From NCBI RefSeq assembly GCF_016859285.1, contig NC_053416.1:581001-645000 (forward strand): 64,000 nucleotides of DNA. The letters run 5' to 3'. Position 1 is the stretch's first letter, and the number at the start of each line of letters is the position of its first letter. The DNA is from Xiphias gladius (Eukaryota > Chordata > Actinopteri > Istiophoriformes > Xiphiidae). Below the pieces are notes generated by a model. That model was not told where the DNA came from. It saw only the letters and a program-made list of their open reading frames with translations, and ran no database searches. This document shows positions 13,265 through 24,689 of the stretch, one piece after another. Made by a program: the position numbers and the translations under genes.

Positions 13265-13430
13265 ATCTGAAAACCCTGTCTCTTCATGGCATTTTTGCAT
13301 CTCTTTGTAGCCATATTTAGCCTCTTTGTAGCCGTTTTGCATCTTTTTGTGGTTGTTTTGCTATTTTTAGTTGTTTTTGCATCTCTTTGTAGCCATATTT
13401 AGCCTCTTTGTAGCCATTTTGTCTCTCTCT
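13265..13430. repeat. Short tandem array of TCTTTGTAGCC-type units
   Basis: Repeated 'tttgcatctctttgtagccatatttagcctctttgtagcc'. Read on the other strand, the unit resembles the larger 'ccacaaagagacg' array at 15672-16190. The rest of 10385-14058 contains no gene I can support. Confidence 0.65.
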
Positions 13431-14058
13431 AATGTGATGCCCATTAAGCCCAATCCATCCACTGGTTACTCCTCATCATAAAAGGCGTCTCTTGTCATGT
13501 TGGAAGTGAAACATACTGTCGGGCAATAAGCATAAATCCAACTCTCATCGTCCCGTCCTGCTTGTTCAGGTATTTAAGCTAAGCAGCGAAACAGTGTTAT
13601 GTTGAAACAACAAAATAACCGTCTCATCTTGTGTTTTTCCTCATCGTACTTACACTCAGTTGTTAGTTTATTAGGTCCTACCGGCTAAAAGCGAGTCAGC
13701 CTGATCCAACAGTCCCCTAATAAATGCTCATTGTTGGGTTTGCGTCGAGCAGATTCACCCCCGCGTGGTTCGTGCTGCCGCTGCCGAACTGTGTGGTTCT
13801 CAGGTCAGTTCGGCTCGCATCAGTGTGTCATGATACAGGTTCTCATAAACATAATTTTGTATCTCACGATAATGACGAGGTTTCTCATAACGAGTCATAA
13901 TTACGAGAAAAACATGGCTAACGAAAGAAATAGTTTGTTGATGGAATACTTTTTCCTCTGAAGTGGCAGAGATGGGTTTCCTTATCCTTCATTCACCACA
14001 TGACTGCGACCAGAGTAAATCAGATTCCTTGTGAGACACTTGAACATCACATGAGAAG

Positions 14059-14064
14059 TTTATT
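14059..14064 (-). terminator. Poly(A) signal of the hsp30-like gene
   Basis: TTTATT on the plus strand is AATAAA on the minus strand, about 110 bp past the hsp30 stop codon. Its position and orientation fit the 3' end of that transcript. Confidence 0.55.
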
Positions 14065-14172
14065 AGAAAAATAATATCAGCCTCACGTTCCCTCCGCCTG
14101 ACAGACACAGCAAAACCACACTGCAACAACAGAGATAAGTGAATAGACGAGATGGTTCACTGCGTTTTCAGC

Positions 14173-14832
14173 TCAGTTCTTCTCAGCAGCGGCGCTCTCT
14201 GAGGAGGCGGCGCCGCTCCCCTCCGGTCCCCCGCTGGTGGAGGAGGAGGAGGAGGAGGTGATGGCTGGCGCCGAGGTGACGCTGATGGGGACGACCCTCT
14301 CTTTCCCATCAAGCAGCGCTCTCTCCCGGGGCGCCTGGATCTGCAGCCGGCCTCCCGCCAGCGAGCAGGTGACGGCCTCGGGGTCGACGCCGTCTGGCAG
14401 GTCGAACTCTTGCCTGAACTCCTGACACCTGTAGGAGTAGGAGCCCTTGCCGTCCTCCTGCTTCTTCTCCGTCCTGCCGCTCACCCTCAGCTTCCTGCCC
14501 ACCTGTTTGACTGATAGCTCCTCCGGGGAGAACTCCTTAGTGTCCAGGCTGAGGGCGAAGCTGCTGCCATCCCTCCCCAGGTCCTGGAAGGCGATGGGCT
14601 TGAAGGACCCCGTGGAGGAGGACGTCTGGTCGATCTCGTCGAAGATCTTATGGTGCAGCCTCTCCATGTACTCCATGCTGTGCCTCATCTCCTGCATGTG
14701 GCGGATCATCTCCTGCTCGATGTGGTAAAAGAGCGGCCGGGTCTCGGGCCACAGGCTGCGGACGGGCCAGTGCAGGTCCAGGAAAGGGCTCATGGTGACG
14801 GGGGACGGCTGGAAGACGCTGGGACACAACAT
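14173..14832 (-). CDS. HSP30/HSPB11-like small heat-shock protein
   Basis: A single intronless frame of 219 codons. The amino end, MLCPSVFQPS then DLHWPVRSLWPETRPL, is the hallmark of the fish/amphibian HSP30 class and fixes the start at 14832. A helical, Met/His/Glu-rich segment follows (residues about 40-65). The alpha-crystallin domain spans about 85-175: FALSLDTKEFSPEELSVK (beta2-beta3), GRKLRVSGRTEKKQEDG, SYRCQEFRQEFDLPDGVD, and AGGRLQIQAPR (beta8-beta9). The Ser/Gly/Glu-rich tail is disordered. These are ATP-independent cytosolic chaperones that bind unfolding proteins under stress. The TATA box at 14925-14932 and the heat-shock element at 14952-14961 fit heat induction. The exact symbol is left open (hsp30 or hspb11) because fish naming is inconsistent. 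Confidence 0.93.
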   Translation of the reverse strand: MLCPSVFQPSPVTMSPFLDLHWPVRSLWPETRPLFYHIEQEMIRHMQEMRHSMEYMERLHHKIFDEIDQTSSSTGSFKPIAFQDLGRDGSSFALSLDTKEFSPEELSVKQVGRKLRVSGRTEKKQEDGKGSYSYRCQEFRQEFDLPDGVDPEAVTCSLAGGRLQIQAPRERALLDGKERVVPISVTSAPAITSSSSSSTSGGPEGSGAASSESAAAEKN

Positions 14833-14924
14833 TCTGTCGGTGGCTTTCGGAGGTCTGGTTTCAGATCAGCAGCTTCAGCCTGGAGTCTGACTGTTTGTCT
14901 GTCTGATGTCCTGCCACCCTGCTG

Positions 14925-14932
14925 TTTATATA
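14925..14932 (-). promoter_or_regulatory. TATA box of the hsp30-like gene
   Basis: TATATAAA on the minus strand, about 93 bp before the start codon. This leaves a short 5' leader of roughly 65 nt, normal for an inducible small heat-shock gene. Confidence 0.75.
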
Positions 14933-14951
14933 CACACACACACAAGCCGCC

Positions 14952-14961
14952 GGAAAGTTCC
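14952..14961 (-). promoter_or_regulatory. Heat-shock element (HSF1 site)
   Basis: GGAAAGTTCC contains nGAAnnTTCn, i.e. two perfect inverted HSF units about 20 bp upstream of the TATA box. A third, imperfect unit (AGCAG) follows directly. A (TG)n tract of about 52 bp (14973-15024) begins immediately beyond. Confidence 0.7.
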
Positions 14962-14970
14962 AGCAGCATT

Positions 14971-14972
<2 letters not shown>

Positions 14973-15024
<52 letters not shown>
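14973..15024. repeat. (TG)n microsatellite in the hsp30 promoter
   Basis: A pure TG run just upstream of the heat-shock element. Open frames rich in Cys/Val or His/Thr over it come from the repeat. Confidence 0.95.
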
Positions 15025-15025
<1 letters not shown>

Positions 15026-15539
15026 CGTGCGCTCACAGTCTAAATGCAGCCCGGCTGGTATTCCTGCTGCCACATGCCGACACATCTCGGCTTTATTCTA
15101 TTTCTGCTCAGGACTCTGTCATGGTCTTTATAAAGCAGGTGAACACACACACACACACGTTTGTACTTGTGCTTTTGTTAGGACACTCATTGAAATAATG
15201 CATTCCCTAGCCCCCTAACCGTCACCTAAACCTGATCCTGACCTACACCCTAAAACCAGGTCAGGAACCCTAAGACAGCCCCTTGAAGGTGTGAAGACCG
15301 GACAAAATGTCCTCACTTCAAAGGTCTTGAAAACTCAAAGTGGTCCTCACAAAGATAGCCACACAACTACACACACACACACGCTCGTCGTGAGTCATTT
15401 ACAAGAATTAATCTAAATTAAATGTCGTGTTTTTGTGTCTTTGTTCCAACCTCCCAAAGTGTCGTTTTACCATGATAAAAGTTCCCATTGGCCATTCTGT
15501 CTGTAAACGATCTTAGTTTTGACTCATGTTCCGCCCTGG

Positions 15540-16340
15540 ATGGACGTCTGAAGGGGCTTACCAGGCACAGGACCAGGGGCCCCAAGGGTCCAGGGGGCCA
15601 ATGGGCCAGAGACTCTTACGGGTTTGAAATGACTGATTAACTTTCCAACAAGAAAAGTTAACAAAGGCCAACAAAGAGATGGAGAACAACCACAAAGGGA
15701 CGGGAAACGACCACAAAGAGACGGAAAACAACCACAAAGAGACGGGAAAACAACCACAAAGAGGCGGGAAACAACCACAAAGAGACGGAAAACAACCACA
15801 AAGAGACGGGAAACAACCACAAAGAGACGGAGAACAACCACAAAGAGACGGAGAACAACCACAAAGAGACGGAAACGACCACAAAGAGACGGAGAACAAC
15901 CACAAAGAGACGTGAAACAACCACAAAGAGACGGGAAACAACCACAAAGAGACGGGAAACAACCACAAAGAGGCGGGAAACAACCACAAAGAGACGGAAA
16001 ACAACAAAGAGACGGAAAACAACAAAGAGACGGAAAACAATCACAAAGAGACGGAAAACAACCACAAAGAGACGGGAAACATCAAAGAGGCGGGAAACAA
16101 CAAAGAGATGTGAAACAACCACAAAGAGACGGAAAACAACCACAAAGAGACGGAAAACAACCACAAAGAGACGGGAAACAAACACAAGGAGATTCAAAAA
16201 TGGGGTTTATTTCTGTTCTGGGGTCTTGCTCCTATGCAGGAGGGGTGTCTCATAATTCGTCCACGTGTTTCACTGAATTAAATCCAACTTTTCTGTCAAA
16301 ACCCAATAATGCGCTCAGGAGTCCAGGAGGCAGGGGAGAG
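15540..16340. repeat. Composite repeat with expanded CAACCACAAAGAGACGG minisatellite
   Basis: The core (about 15672-16190) is roughly 25 units of 'acaaccacaaagagacggga', mostly 20-21 bp, with shorter variants lacking 'ccac'. The flanks ('ccaggggccccaagggtcc' on the left; a 'tggggtttatttctgttctgggg' text on the right) resemble the ends of a fish interspersed element whose middle normally holds one or a few such units. A small unexpanded relative is at about 23745-23880. Long Arg/Gln-rich or Leu/Phe/Val-rich frames on both strands are repeat artefacts. Confidence 0.85.
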
Positions 16341-17363
16341 GTTGACTGAGGGTTCATCCAGATCACAACGTCACAGCAGGGGATTCTTACCCAAAGTCAC
16401 CAGGTGGTATCGATTATAAACCTGGTTAGATATTTGATCAAGTGCAGGCGAAGGTGATCCAGTGTTAATTTCGTTAATGAAAACTATGACGAAAAATATC
16501 GGTGACCAACTTCTTTCACTACGAAAACGAGACTAAAACTACATAAGTTTCTCGTTTTCAAAGGTTCCTATGGTGAAATGTATTAAAATTTTAGTCAACG
16601 AGTAAAAGCTGAACAATAATGCGAAGGAATCGGCTCCTGATCAGTGAAACAGTTTCGTCCGCTGTCCAGATGATTTCACTGCTTGACCTCTATGTCTCTG
16701 TCAGTCAAGTTATCTGACGTTACCTGGTCCTGGAAGATCCAGACCAGCGGACTAAATTCATCCACGATCCTCTGAGAAACATGCACGACGACATTTATCA
16801 AGAGGCGAGGTGATGTAACTGTCAGGCGCCGCGGATGTGGAGGCGACGTCAACGCCACTTTCAGTCGGCCATCTTTAGCGTTTCGGCGGTCCCTCCAAAT
16901 CCCCCTCTAGACGTCGGCTCAACAAAGTGCTGATGTTCTCCTCTCAGACTAAAACCCAGACAGTGACCAGGTGAGGGAATCCAGCTCTGCAAAGTTTGTC
17001 CCAACCAGACATCACGATCAATGAAACCTCGGGTTAATCAGTGATGGCAGCCGTCTGCCTCTGTCTCTGAACGCTCAGCCTCCAAGTTTAGCGTGTTAGC
17101 AGCTCTCACTGAGCTGTTTCGGAAAATCGACTCTTCGCCCTTGAATCTATTTTTTGCCTCCATATTTTTCCAGTGAAATAACCCGCTCCTCCCGCCCTTC
17201 AGTCCCCAGCCAATCATTTCTGCCCCGGATCTATTTTCAGCCAATCAAACGTCAGCTGTTAGGTCGCGCGGTGTGCGTTACTTCACCACCGCTCTTCTCT
17301 TCCGCGGCGTCAGTCGTCCGTGTTTCCTTTGAATATGATGACGAAGCTCCGGAGTCCGTCACC
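16341..17363. other. Intergenic, nothing coding recognised
   Basis: Mixed sequence between the minisatellite and the tRNA-Ala gene. A stretch at about 16465-16600 ('aatttcgttaatgaaaactatgacgaaaa') resembles a short dispersed repeat also seen in part near 4840-5110 and 34650-34760. No coding evidence. Confidence 0.4.
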
Positions 17364-17436
17364 GGGGGATTAGCTCAAATGGTAGAGCGCTCGCTTAGCA
17401 TGCGAGAGGTAGCGGGATCGATGCCCGCATCCTCCA
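17364..17436 (+). tRNA. tRNA-Ala (AGC)
   Basis: A complete cloverleaf of 73 nt. Acceptor GGGGGAT pairs with ATCCTCC (one G-U); D-arm GCTC/GAGC; anticodon stem CTCGC/GCGAG with loop TTAGCAT (anticodon AGC); T-stem GCGGG/CCCGC with loop ATCGATG; discriminator A. The sequence matches the vertebrate consensus from memory. A TTTT terminator for RNA polymerase III follows within about 10 bp. Confidence 0.97.
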
Positions 17437-17714
17437 GCTGCTCCTTTTCCGACACGCCGCGGTCCCCCTCTGGGAACGGGACGTCTTGGTCCTTCAGGCT
17501 GATGTGACCGGTGTGATTTCAGCGTTAAAATGTCGCCTCTGTGTTTGCGTTTCGGGGAGTTTACCTGAGGACCCGTCGCTCTGTCTTTGGGCTGAGTTGC
17601 TTTTTGTCGGAGGCTTGAAACGATGTCAGATAGTTTCCTTTTCTCATCCACAGATTCCACGGGAACATTGACAGTCTGACCCGAAGCTTTCAGGCAGGTT
17701 TACCGGATTCAAGC

Positions 17715-17950
17715 AGTGGTGGAAAGTAACTAAGTACATTTACTCAAATGGGCTCCTGTGGCCTACTTAACTACAGCGCGAAGGTACTTGTACTTCACTT
17801 GAGTGTCTCTATTTTCTGCTACTTTTACTGTGATACTTTAACTCCATTTTCCTGCTCATACTTCTGTACTTTAACTTGTAATGGATTACTTTTGCCTTTT
17901 TACTGGAACTTTTACTATAGCGAAGGATCCGAGTACTTCCTCCACCACTC
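17715..17950. repeat. AGTACTT-type teleost dispersed repeat
   Basis: It begins 'cagtggtggaaagtaactaa' and closes with 'gagtacttcctccaccact', giving inverted ends (CAGTGGTGGAA / TTCC-TCCACCACT). The body reiterates 'gtacttgtactt', 'ctacttttac' and 'gtactttaact'. This is a small non-autonomous element type found throughout fish genomes; related copies are at 19131-19500, 41980-42135, 55249-55830 and 62165-62630. Confidence 0.75.
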
Positions 17951-19130
17951 CAGAGATAAAACAGGCCAGAGTGAAACTTCTCCATTTCCCACACACACAC
18001 ATCCGCGCGGTCGGAGCCGTGACAGGTAACGTGTCTTCAGCGCATTACGGGTCCACAGCCGTCGCCGTCTCTGTGCGGCGAGCGGCGCAAAGTACAGTAA
18101 AGGGAGAAAGTACTAATATGCACAGTGAATACATTCACTGACCAGCAGAGAAAACACCTGCACGCATAGACAAGAGACAAACGTTCTTATTTTCACCCAC
18201 CAGCAGGTGGCGCTGCCGCTGCTGACGGAGGCTTCATGTCACTGCACCGAACTCAGTTTCTCTCGGTCGATCCAACGCATCGTTAAAAAAACCAGAGCCT
18301 TCGTTTACTTCAAGTCTTCCTACCTTTTCTTTTTCCTGCTTATGAAGGTTTAGTATGAATTGCTGTAACCACAAAAGCGAGGTGAACAAACAGCAACACT
18401 GCTCCAATTTCCAGAACATCAGACGCTGATGGTGTCTCGCGTCTAAAAAGAAAATTCTGCAACGAAGAGCTTCTCAGGAGTAAAACGACAGACATTTATT
18501 TCATCCCAGGGCAGCAAATCGGGACGTGCTCGCTAAAGAACCCCCGGGTCAGAAACCGCCCCAGCTTGACTTGATGAAGCACCAGTTACCGGCGGGTTGT
18601 TCTGAGCCAGTTTCAGACACGACGAGCTGAAGTTTGACTCTAAAACTGTCAGAAGTGTATCGTCGGTCGTACGAGGGGACGAACAGGTGACGTTCAAGAA
18701 CTGTGGGGATATGGACAATCACCAGACGGTGACATGTGACCCAGCAGTTGCTGTAAAACCAGAATCAACTCAATGTTGTGTTGGTGCTGCGCTGATCCAA
18801 AACCAGGTCTTACCCAGTGGGTTCTAGTGCCTGTCACACCAGCTGGTCGCGGTGATCCGGTGCCACTGCATCTTCCGCTCATGTTGTGGCCCCGTCATGT
18901 GGAGGGGCCCTGGCTCCGAGTCCCGCCTCAGGACCCCGATTATTTGAGTCTGTATTGTAGTCACACGGTACATGCTCCTAATAATCACCACAAACAGACG
19001 CGAGCGACGTGTGAGTGCGGCACGGTCGCGCTGGTCGAGGGTCAGCGACTCAACACAACGTCATTGAACCAGCTCCACCAACAAACACGTAAAATCCAGC
19101 TGCGTCACGTATGACCGTGAAACGCGCCGC
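17951..19130. other. Intergenic, nothing recognised
   Basis: Unique-looking DNA between two dispersed repeats. Several short frames on both strands lack motifs, and no RNA gene is seen. Confidence 0.4.
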
Positions 19131-19500
19131 TCTGCAGAACCACTACTCTGACATTGGGTTCTTTAACTACATTCTGATGCTTTTGTCCTCTTACTGAAGT
19201 GAAACGTGGACTGCAGGACTTTGACTGGTAACCGAGTATTTCTACACTGTGGTACCGGTACTCGTACTCGAGCAAAAGCTCAGTTCTTCTTCCAGCGCTG
19301 GTGAACATCTGTCATTCGCAGTCGTGTTGAAGTACCATTACTTTCTACTCCGCCGCCTTTCAGTACTTTTTGCTACATTCACCAGTTTAGCAAACGTGAT
19401 ACGAGGTTAAAGTACCCAGCGGTACATGCCCCCCCCCCCCCAAAGGAACTCAGAATAAAGTACCTTTACTTTTGATACTTGAAGTATTTTGGTCTAATAT
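19131..19500 (+). repeat. Dispersed repeat, relative of 62483-62630
   Basis: The text 'ctgcagaaccactactctgacat' followed by 'cgtggactgcaggactttg', 'ggtaaccgagtatttctaca' and 'ctgtggtaccggta' recurs at 62483-62620 in the same orientation with small indels. The right side (19370-19500) is AGTACTT-type sequence with a poly(C) run at about 19430-19441. Confidence 0.75.
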
Positions 19501-19614
19501 CTGCACAGGCTTAGATCTGCAGCTGCATGTCATTAATTTCTGGTTTTGAGTTGATCTGCAGGACCCCCCCTTCCCCCCTCCCGCTCCCAGATCAGCAGTC
19601 TGGCAGGAAAACAC

Positions 19615-19624
19615 CCAAATAAGG
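19615..19624 (+). promoter_or_regulatory. CArG box (SRF site) with adjoining Ets core, distal egr1 promoter
   Basis: CCAAATAAGG is a perfect CC(A/T)6GG. It is followed at once by CCGGAGGAAGTG, which has an Ets GGAA core, and then by CRE-like TGACG motifs (about 19636 and 19661). SRF-Ets composite sites of this sort give EGR1 genes their immediate-early growth-factor response. Confidence 0.8.
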
Positions 19625-19891
19625 CCGGAGGAAGTGATGACGCGCCTGGAAGCGCTCCATGTGACGTAGAGCCCCAAAAAAACGGATCGGCGCTGTGACG
19701 TGTCTGCGGGGTTTCCGGCCATGGCGGTTGGCCGTGCTCCCTGCCCGCCGTTCACCGGCAACGGTCCGGCCGACGGGCCGACGGCCACCGGGCCGGACCG
19801 AGGTCTGGACCGTGCCGTATCGGTCGCGCTCCAGAAACCGCGGCGCGGAGGGGCCGGGAGCTCCGGGGCTTCCGCGCGCAGCCCGCTCGGA

Positions 19892-19901
19892 CCAAATATG
19901 G
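19892..19901 (+). promoter_or_regulatory. CArG box (SRF site) with adjoining Ets core, proximal egr1 promoter
   Basis: CCAAATATGG is followed two bases later by TTCC (Ets core on the other strand). It lies about 50 bp upstream of the TATA box and about 410 bp before the start codon. Confidence 0.85.
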
Positions 19902-19947
19902 GCTTCCTCCGCGCCATGTTTGGGAAGGTGCGTCACGCAGGAGTCTT

Positions 19948-19953
19948 TATAAA
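19948..19953 (+). promoter_or_regulatory. egr1 TATA box
   Basis: TATAAA inside CTTTATAAAGCC. It predicts transcription starting near 19975-19985 and a 5' leader of about 330 nt, similar in form to known egr1 genes. A CRE-like CGTCACGC lies at about 19931. Confidence 0.8.
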
Positions 19954-20312
19954 GCCGGGAGTCCTCATTGAAGGAACCTGACAGAGCTCAAGTTCAAGTT
20001 CCCAGCGTCAACACGTGAAAACACCAACCGGAAACAAACATTAGCTGTTTACTCTCCCTGATGAGTCAGCAGCTTCACTTCCTGACCACTTAAAGCCTCC
20101 TCTCCGCCCGGGACCCGGGAGCTTTCGACCCTCCAGCATTGGCTTCCTCCGAGCGGCGCAGCCCCCAGCAGCGGCAGCGGCAGCCCGACCGGAGCGCCTC
20201 TCCGCGGCGGTCTGGAACGGAGAGCGGCTCGGTCCCCCCGCACGAACCGCCCGGTGCTCGGGAGCTCCAGCAGCGGCTGAGCTCCGCGCCCGCCGCGCCC
20301 GCCCGCAGAGAG

Positions 20313-22433
<2,121 letters not shown>

Positions 22434-23105
22434 CAGACGGGAGGTCGGCTTGTCCCGTCGTGACCTTTGACCTCAGACTGAAACTCTGCCTTTAACATGA
22501 ACGGAGCATTTTCAACGGAAAACTCACGCAGACGAGAAGCAGCAGACTCTATCTTTGCGTTCATCCAGCGGTGACGAGGTCAAAGGTCAAAGGTCAACAG
22601 ATCGTTTGTCTCCGTCCTGTCTGACCTGTGGCGGAGCCGCCGCCACGTCGCTGCGTTTCGGTGACTTTCTCTTAATGCAGCGGGTGAATGGATGTCAATG
22701 AGCTTCTGGTTCATTTTGAGCCCCTTGGGCCACCGTAGTTGTTGCTGGCGTCTGTCAGATGTCGGGTTAAAACAAGACGTGAACTTAAACCTTCAGCAGT
22801 GAACAAAATGGGTTTAAAAGAAAACTTTACGAACCAAACTTCATAGAGAAAGCTGCTGAATTTAAGACACTTCACATTCACCGACTGTAAAGAGAGTTTC
22901 ATACACGAATGAGTGTAAATGTGAGAACTTCTTTAAGTGGAATGTCTGTACATAATGTTTACATGTGGTATAGTTTACATACATGAACATGTAAAGAGTT
23001 TTTTACCTACTGAGTAGGTCCTGGGACATTTGTGTGTTTACATTAAGGTCAGTGTCTGATTTTTTTTACTGAATGTGGTTCCTCTTTAAAGCAAAGAGCT
23101 ACAAG

Positions 23106-23111
23106 AATAAA
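23106..23111 (+). terminator. egr1 poly(A) signal
   Basis: AATAAA about 670 bp after the stop codon, preceded by a TGTACATAATGTTTACATG-like AT-rich stretch typical of an unstable immediate-early 3' untranslated region. It is the first good hexamer downstream of egr1. Confidence 0.7.
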
Positions 23112-24120
23112 AGGTCAAAATCCTGTCGGTGCTTTTCTTTCAGACTGACGTTTTATTAGCGCTGCTAACAGTTAAATTCAATTTATAAGTCGAGTCGTGG
23201 AGCTTTTGATTGTATCACATGGTTTTCATCAGTTTGCTGTGACTTGTAGAAACTTTCCCTCTTTCTGAGAAATTTGACTATTATTTAATTATTTAACTGA
23301 AACAGTTTCATCTGCTGATGAAGACTGTGTGATATAGTTGAAAGCTACAGAACAAGTGAGTAAGAGGACCTTGAGAGATCGACAGCTGTCGCCATGGACA
23401 AAAAATTAACTTTCACCCTAAACGTCTGAGCCAAGGTCAGAAAAATGGACCGTTTCATAACAGCTGAAGGCGACTGTGTGATGTGGTCGAAAGCCCCTAG
23501 AGAAGCGAATAAACGGACCATGAGTTGTTTCGCAGGCTTGATCTGCCAGAACCTGATTTTTATATCCAAACAATACTTTCTTGAGAAATATACAAATGTT
23601 AAACGAGCAGAAATTCCAAAACTTTGTCTAAATTAAAACGGACAAAATTTAGGTTTAAATCAGGATCAAATAATTAGTCAACCACACCATGAATCTGACC
23701 AGGCATCCAGGTAGACATGGAGGTACCGAGCGGGTCTACGAGGATCTGGCCGAGGGGGCCCCAGAGCCTGTGTATGAGGTGACTGTTAAGTGTTTATTGG
23801 AAAGTCAATCATGTGACTAAAAACAGACAAAAATGACCACAAAGACAATTTCCCATGTCGGGCTCCTTGTCCCAAAATTCATTCATGTGTTCATGAGAAT
23901 TTACTCATAAGAATAAATGGACAAAATCGACCAAACGTTCTGATTGTAACCTTCTGATCCATATTTATAGATTCTACAACGTTAAATGTGTTTGGAGTTT
24001 GACGTAATTAAAACGTGTGACAGATGTGTAATCTCGTAATAAAAAGATAAAACTCGTTGCAACAAAGATTTAAAAGATACTTTTAAGGTAAAAATCAAAC
24101 GTAAGTGTCAGAGTTCAAAG

Positions 24121-24155
<35 letters not shown>

Positions 24156-24300
24156 GGATTTATTGCTGACATAAATGCCAGGGTACAGAGACTGTGTGTG
24201 TGTGTGCGCGCGTGTGTGTGTGTGTGTGTGTGTCAAACAGCCAAGAGAATCCGGCTTTGGAGCCAGCAGCCCAGCCGGCTCTCTGCCGGAAAAACAACGC
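23112..24300. other. egr1 downstream flank with small repeats
   Basis: It holds a short relative of the composite repeat of 15.5-16.3 kb (about 23745-23880, with a single 'gaccacaaagac' unit), a (CA)n tract at 24119-24149 and a (TG)n tract at about 24195-24233. No gene is seen. Confidence 0.5.
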
Positions 24301-24309
24301 CGCTTCAGC

Positions 24310-24319
24310 CCAAATATGG
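24310..24319 (+). promoter_or_regulatory. CArG box with Ets core, downstream cluster copy 1
   Basis: CCAAATATGG, the same decamer as the proximal egr1 site, followed three bases later by TTCCTG (Ets core). It lies about 1.2 kb past the egr1 poly(A) signal. Confidence 0.7.
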
Positions 24320-24352
24320 TATTTCCTGTCTCTCTGGCAAATGTCCAGATGC

Positions 24353-24362
24353 CCTAATAAGG
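24353..24362 (+). promoter_or_regulatory. CArG box with Ets core, downstream cluster copy 2
   Basis: CCTAATAAGG is a second perfect CC(A/T)6GG, 33 bp beyond the first and again followed three bases later by TTCCTG. A CRE-like TGACGTAA is at about 24444. Confidence 0.7.
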
Positions 24363-24405
24363 AGCTTCCTGCTGGCCAGCCCCTTTGTCTGGCAGGGCAC
24401 CGAGA

Positions 24406-24444
<39 letters not shown>

Positions 24445-24531
24445 GACGTAACAAGTGGACAGACAGGGACAGCAGGTCTTACTGGAGAGTGTGTGTGAGT
24501 GTGTGTGTGTGTGTGTGTGAGTGTGTGTGTG

Positions 24532-24538
24532 TATAAAA
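24532..24538 (+). promoter_or_regulatory. Candidate TATA box after the downstream SRF/Ets cluster
   Basis: TATAAAA directly follows a (TG)n-rich stretch. With the two SRF/Ets sites and the CRE-like site upstream it would form a compact inducible promoter; no coding exon follows before the GGAAG array. Whether it is used is unknown. Confidence 0.35.
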
Positions 24539-24689
24539 CTACTTGAGCTGCGTCTGCAGTAAAAGCAGAAAAGTCTCAGTTTGTGTCAGATCTGAACAAC
24601 CAGAGAGAAACGTGGCTCGTTGTAATGAACCAGCAACGAAAATCCCCAAACTGGAGTCTAGACCAGGGGATTTACACGGTCCCAGATCA

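Noticed and set aside
15524-16349. Open frames of 112-179 codons on both strands (Leu/Phe/Val-rich minus, Gln/Arg/Asp-rich plus)
   Set aside because: The 20-21-bp minisatellite unit keeps frames open on both strands at once; this is repeat artefact.
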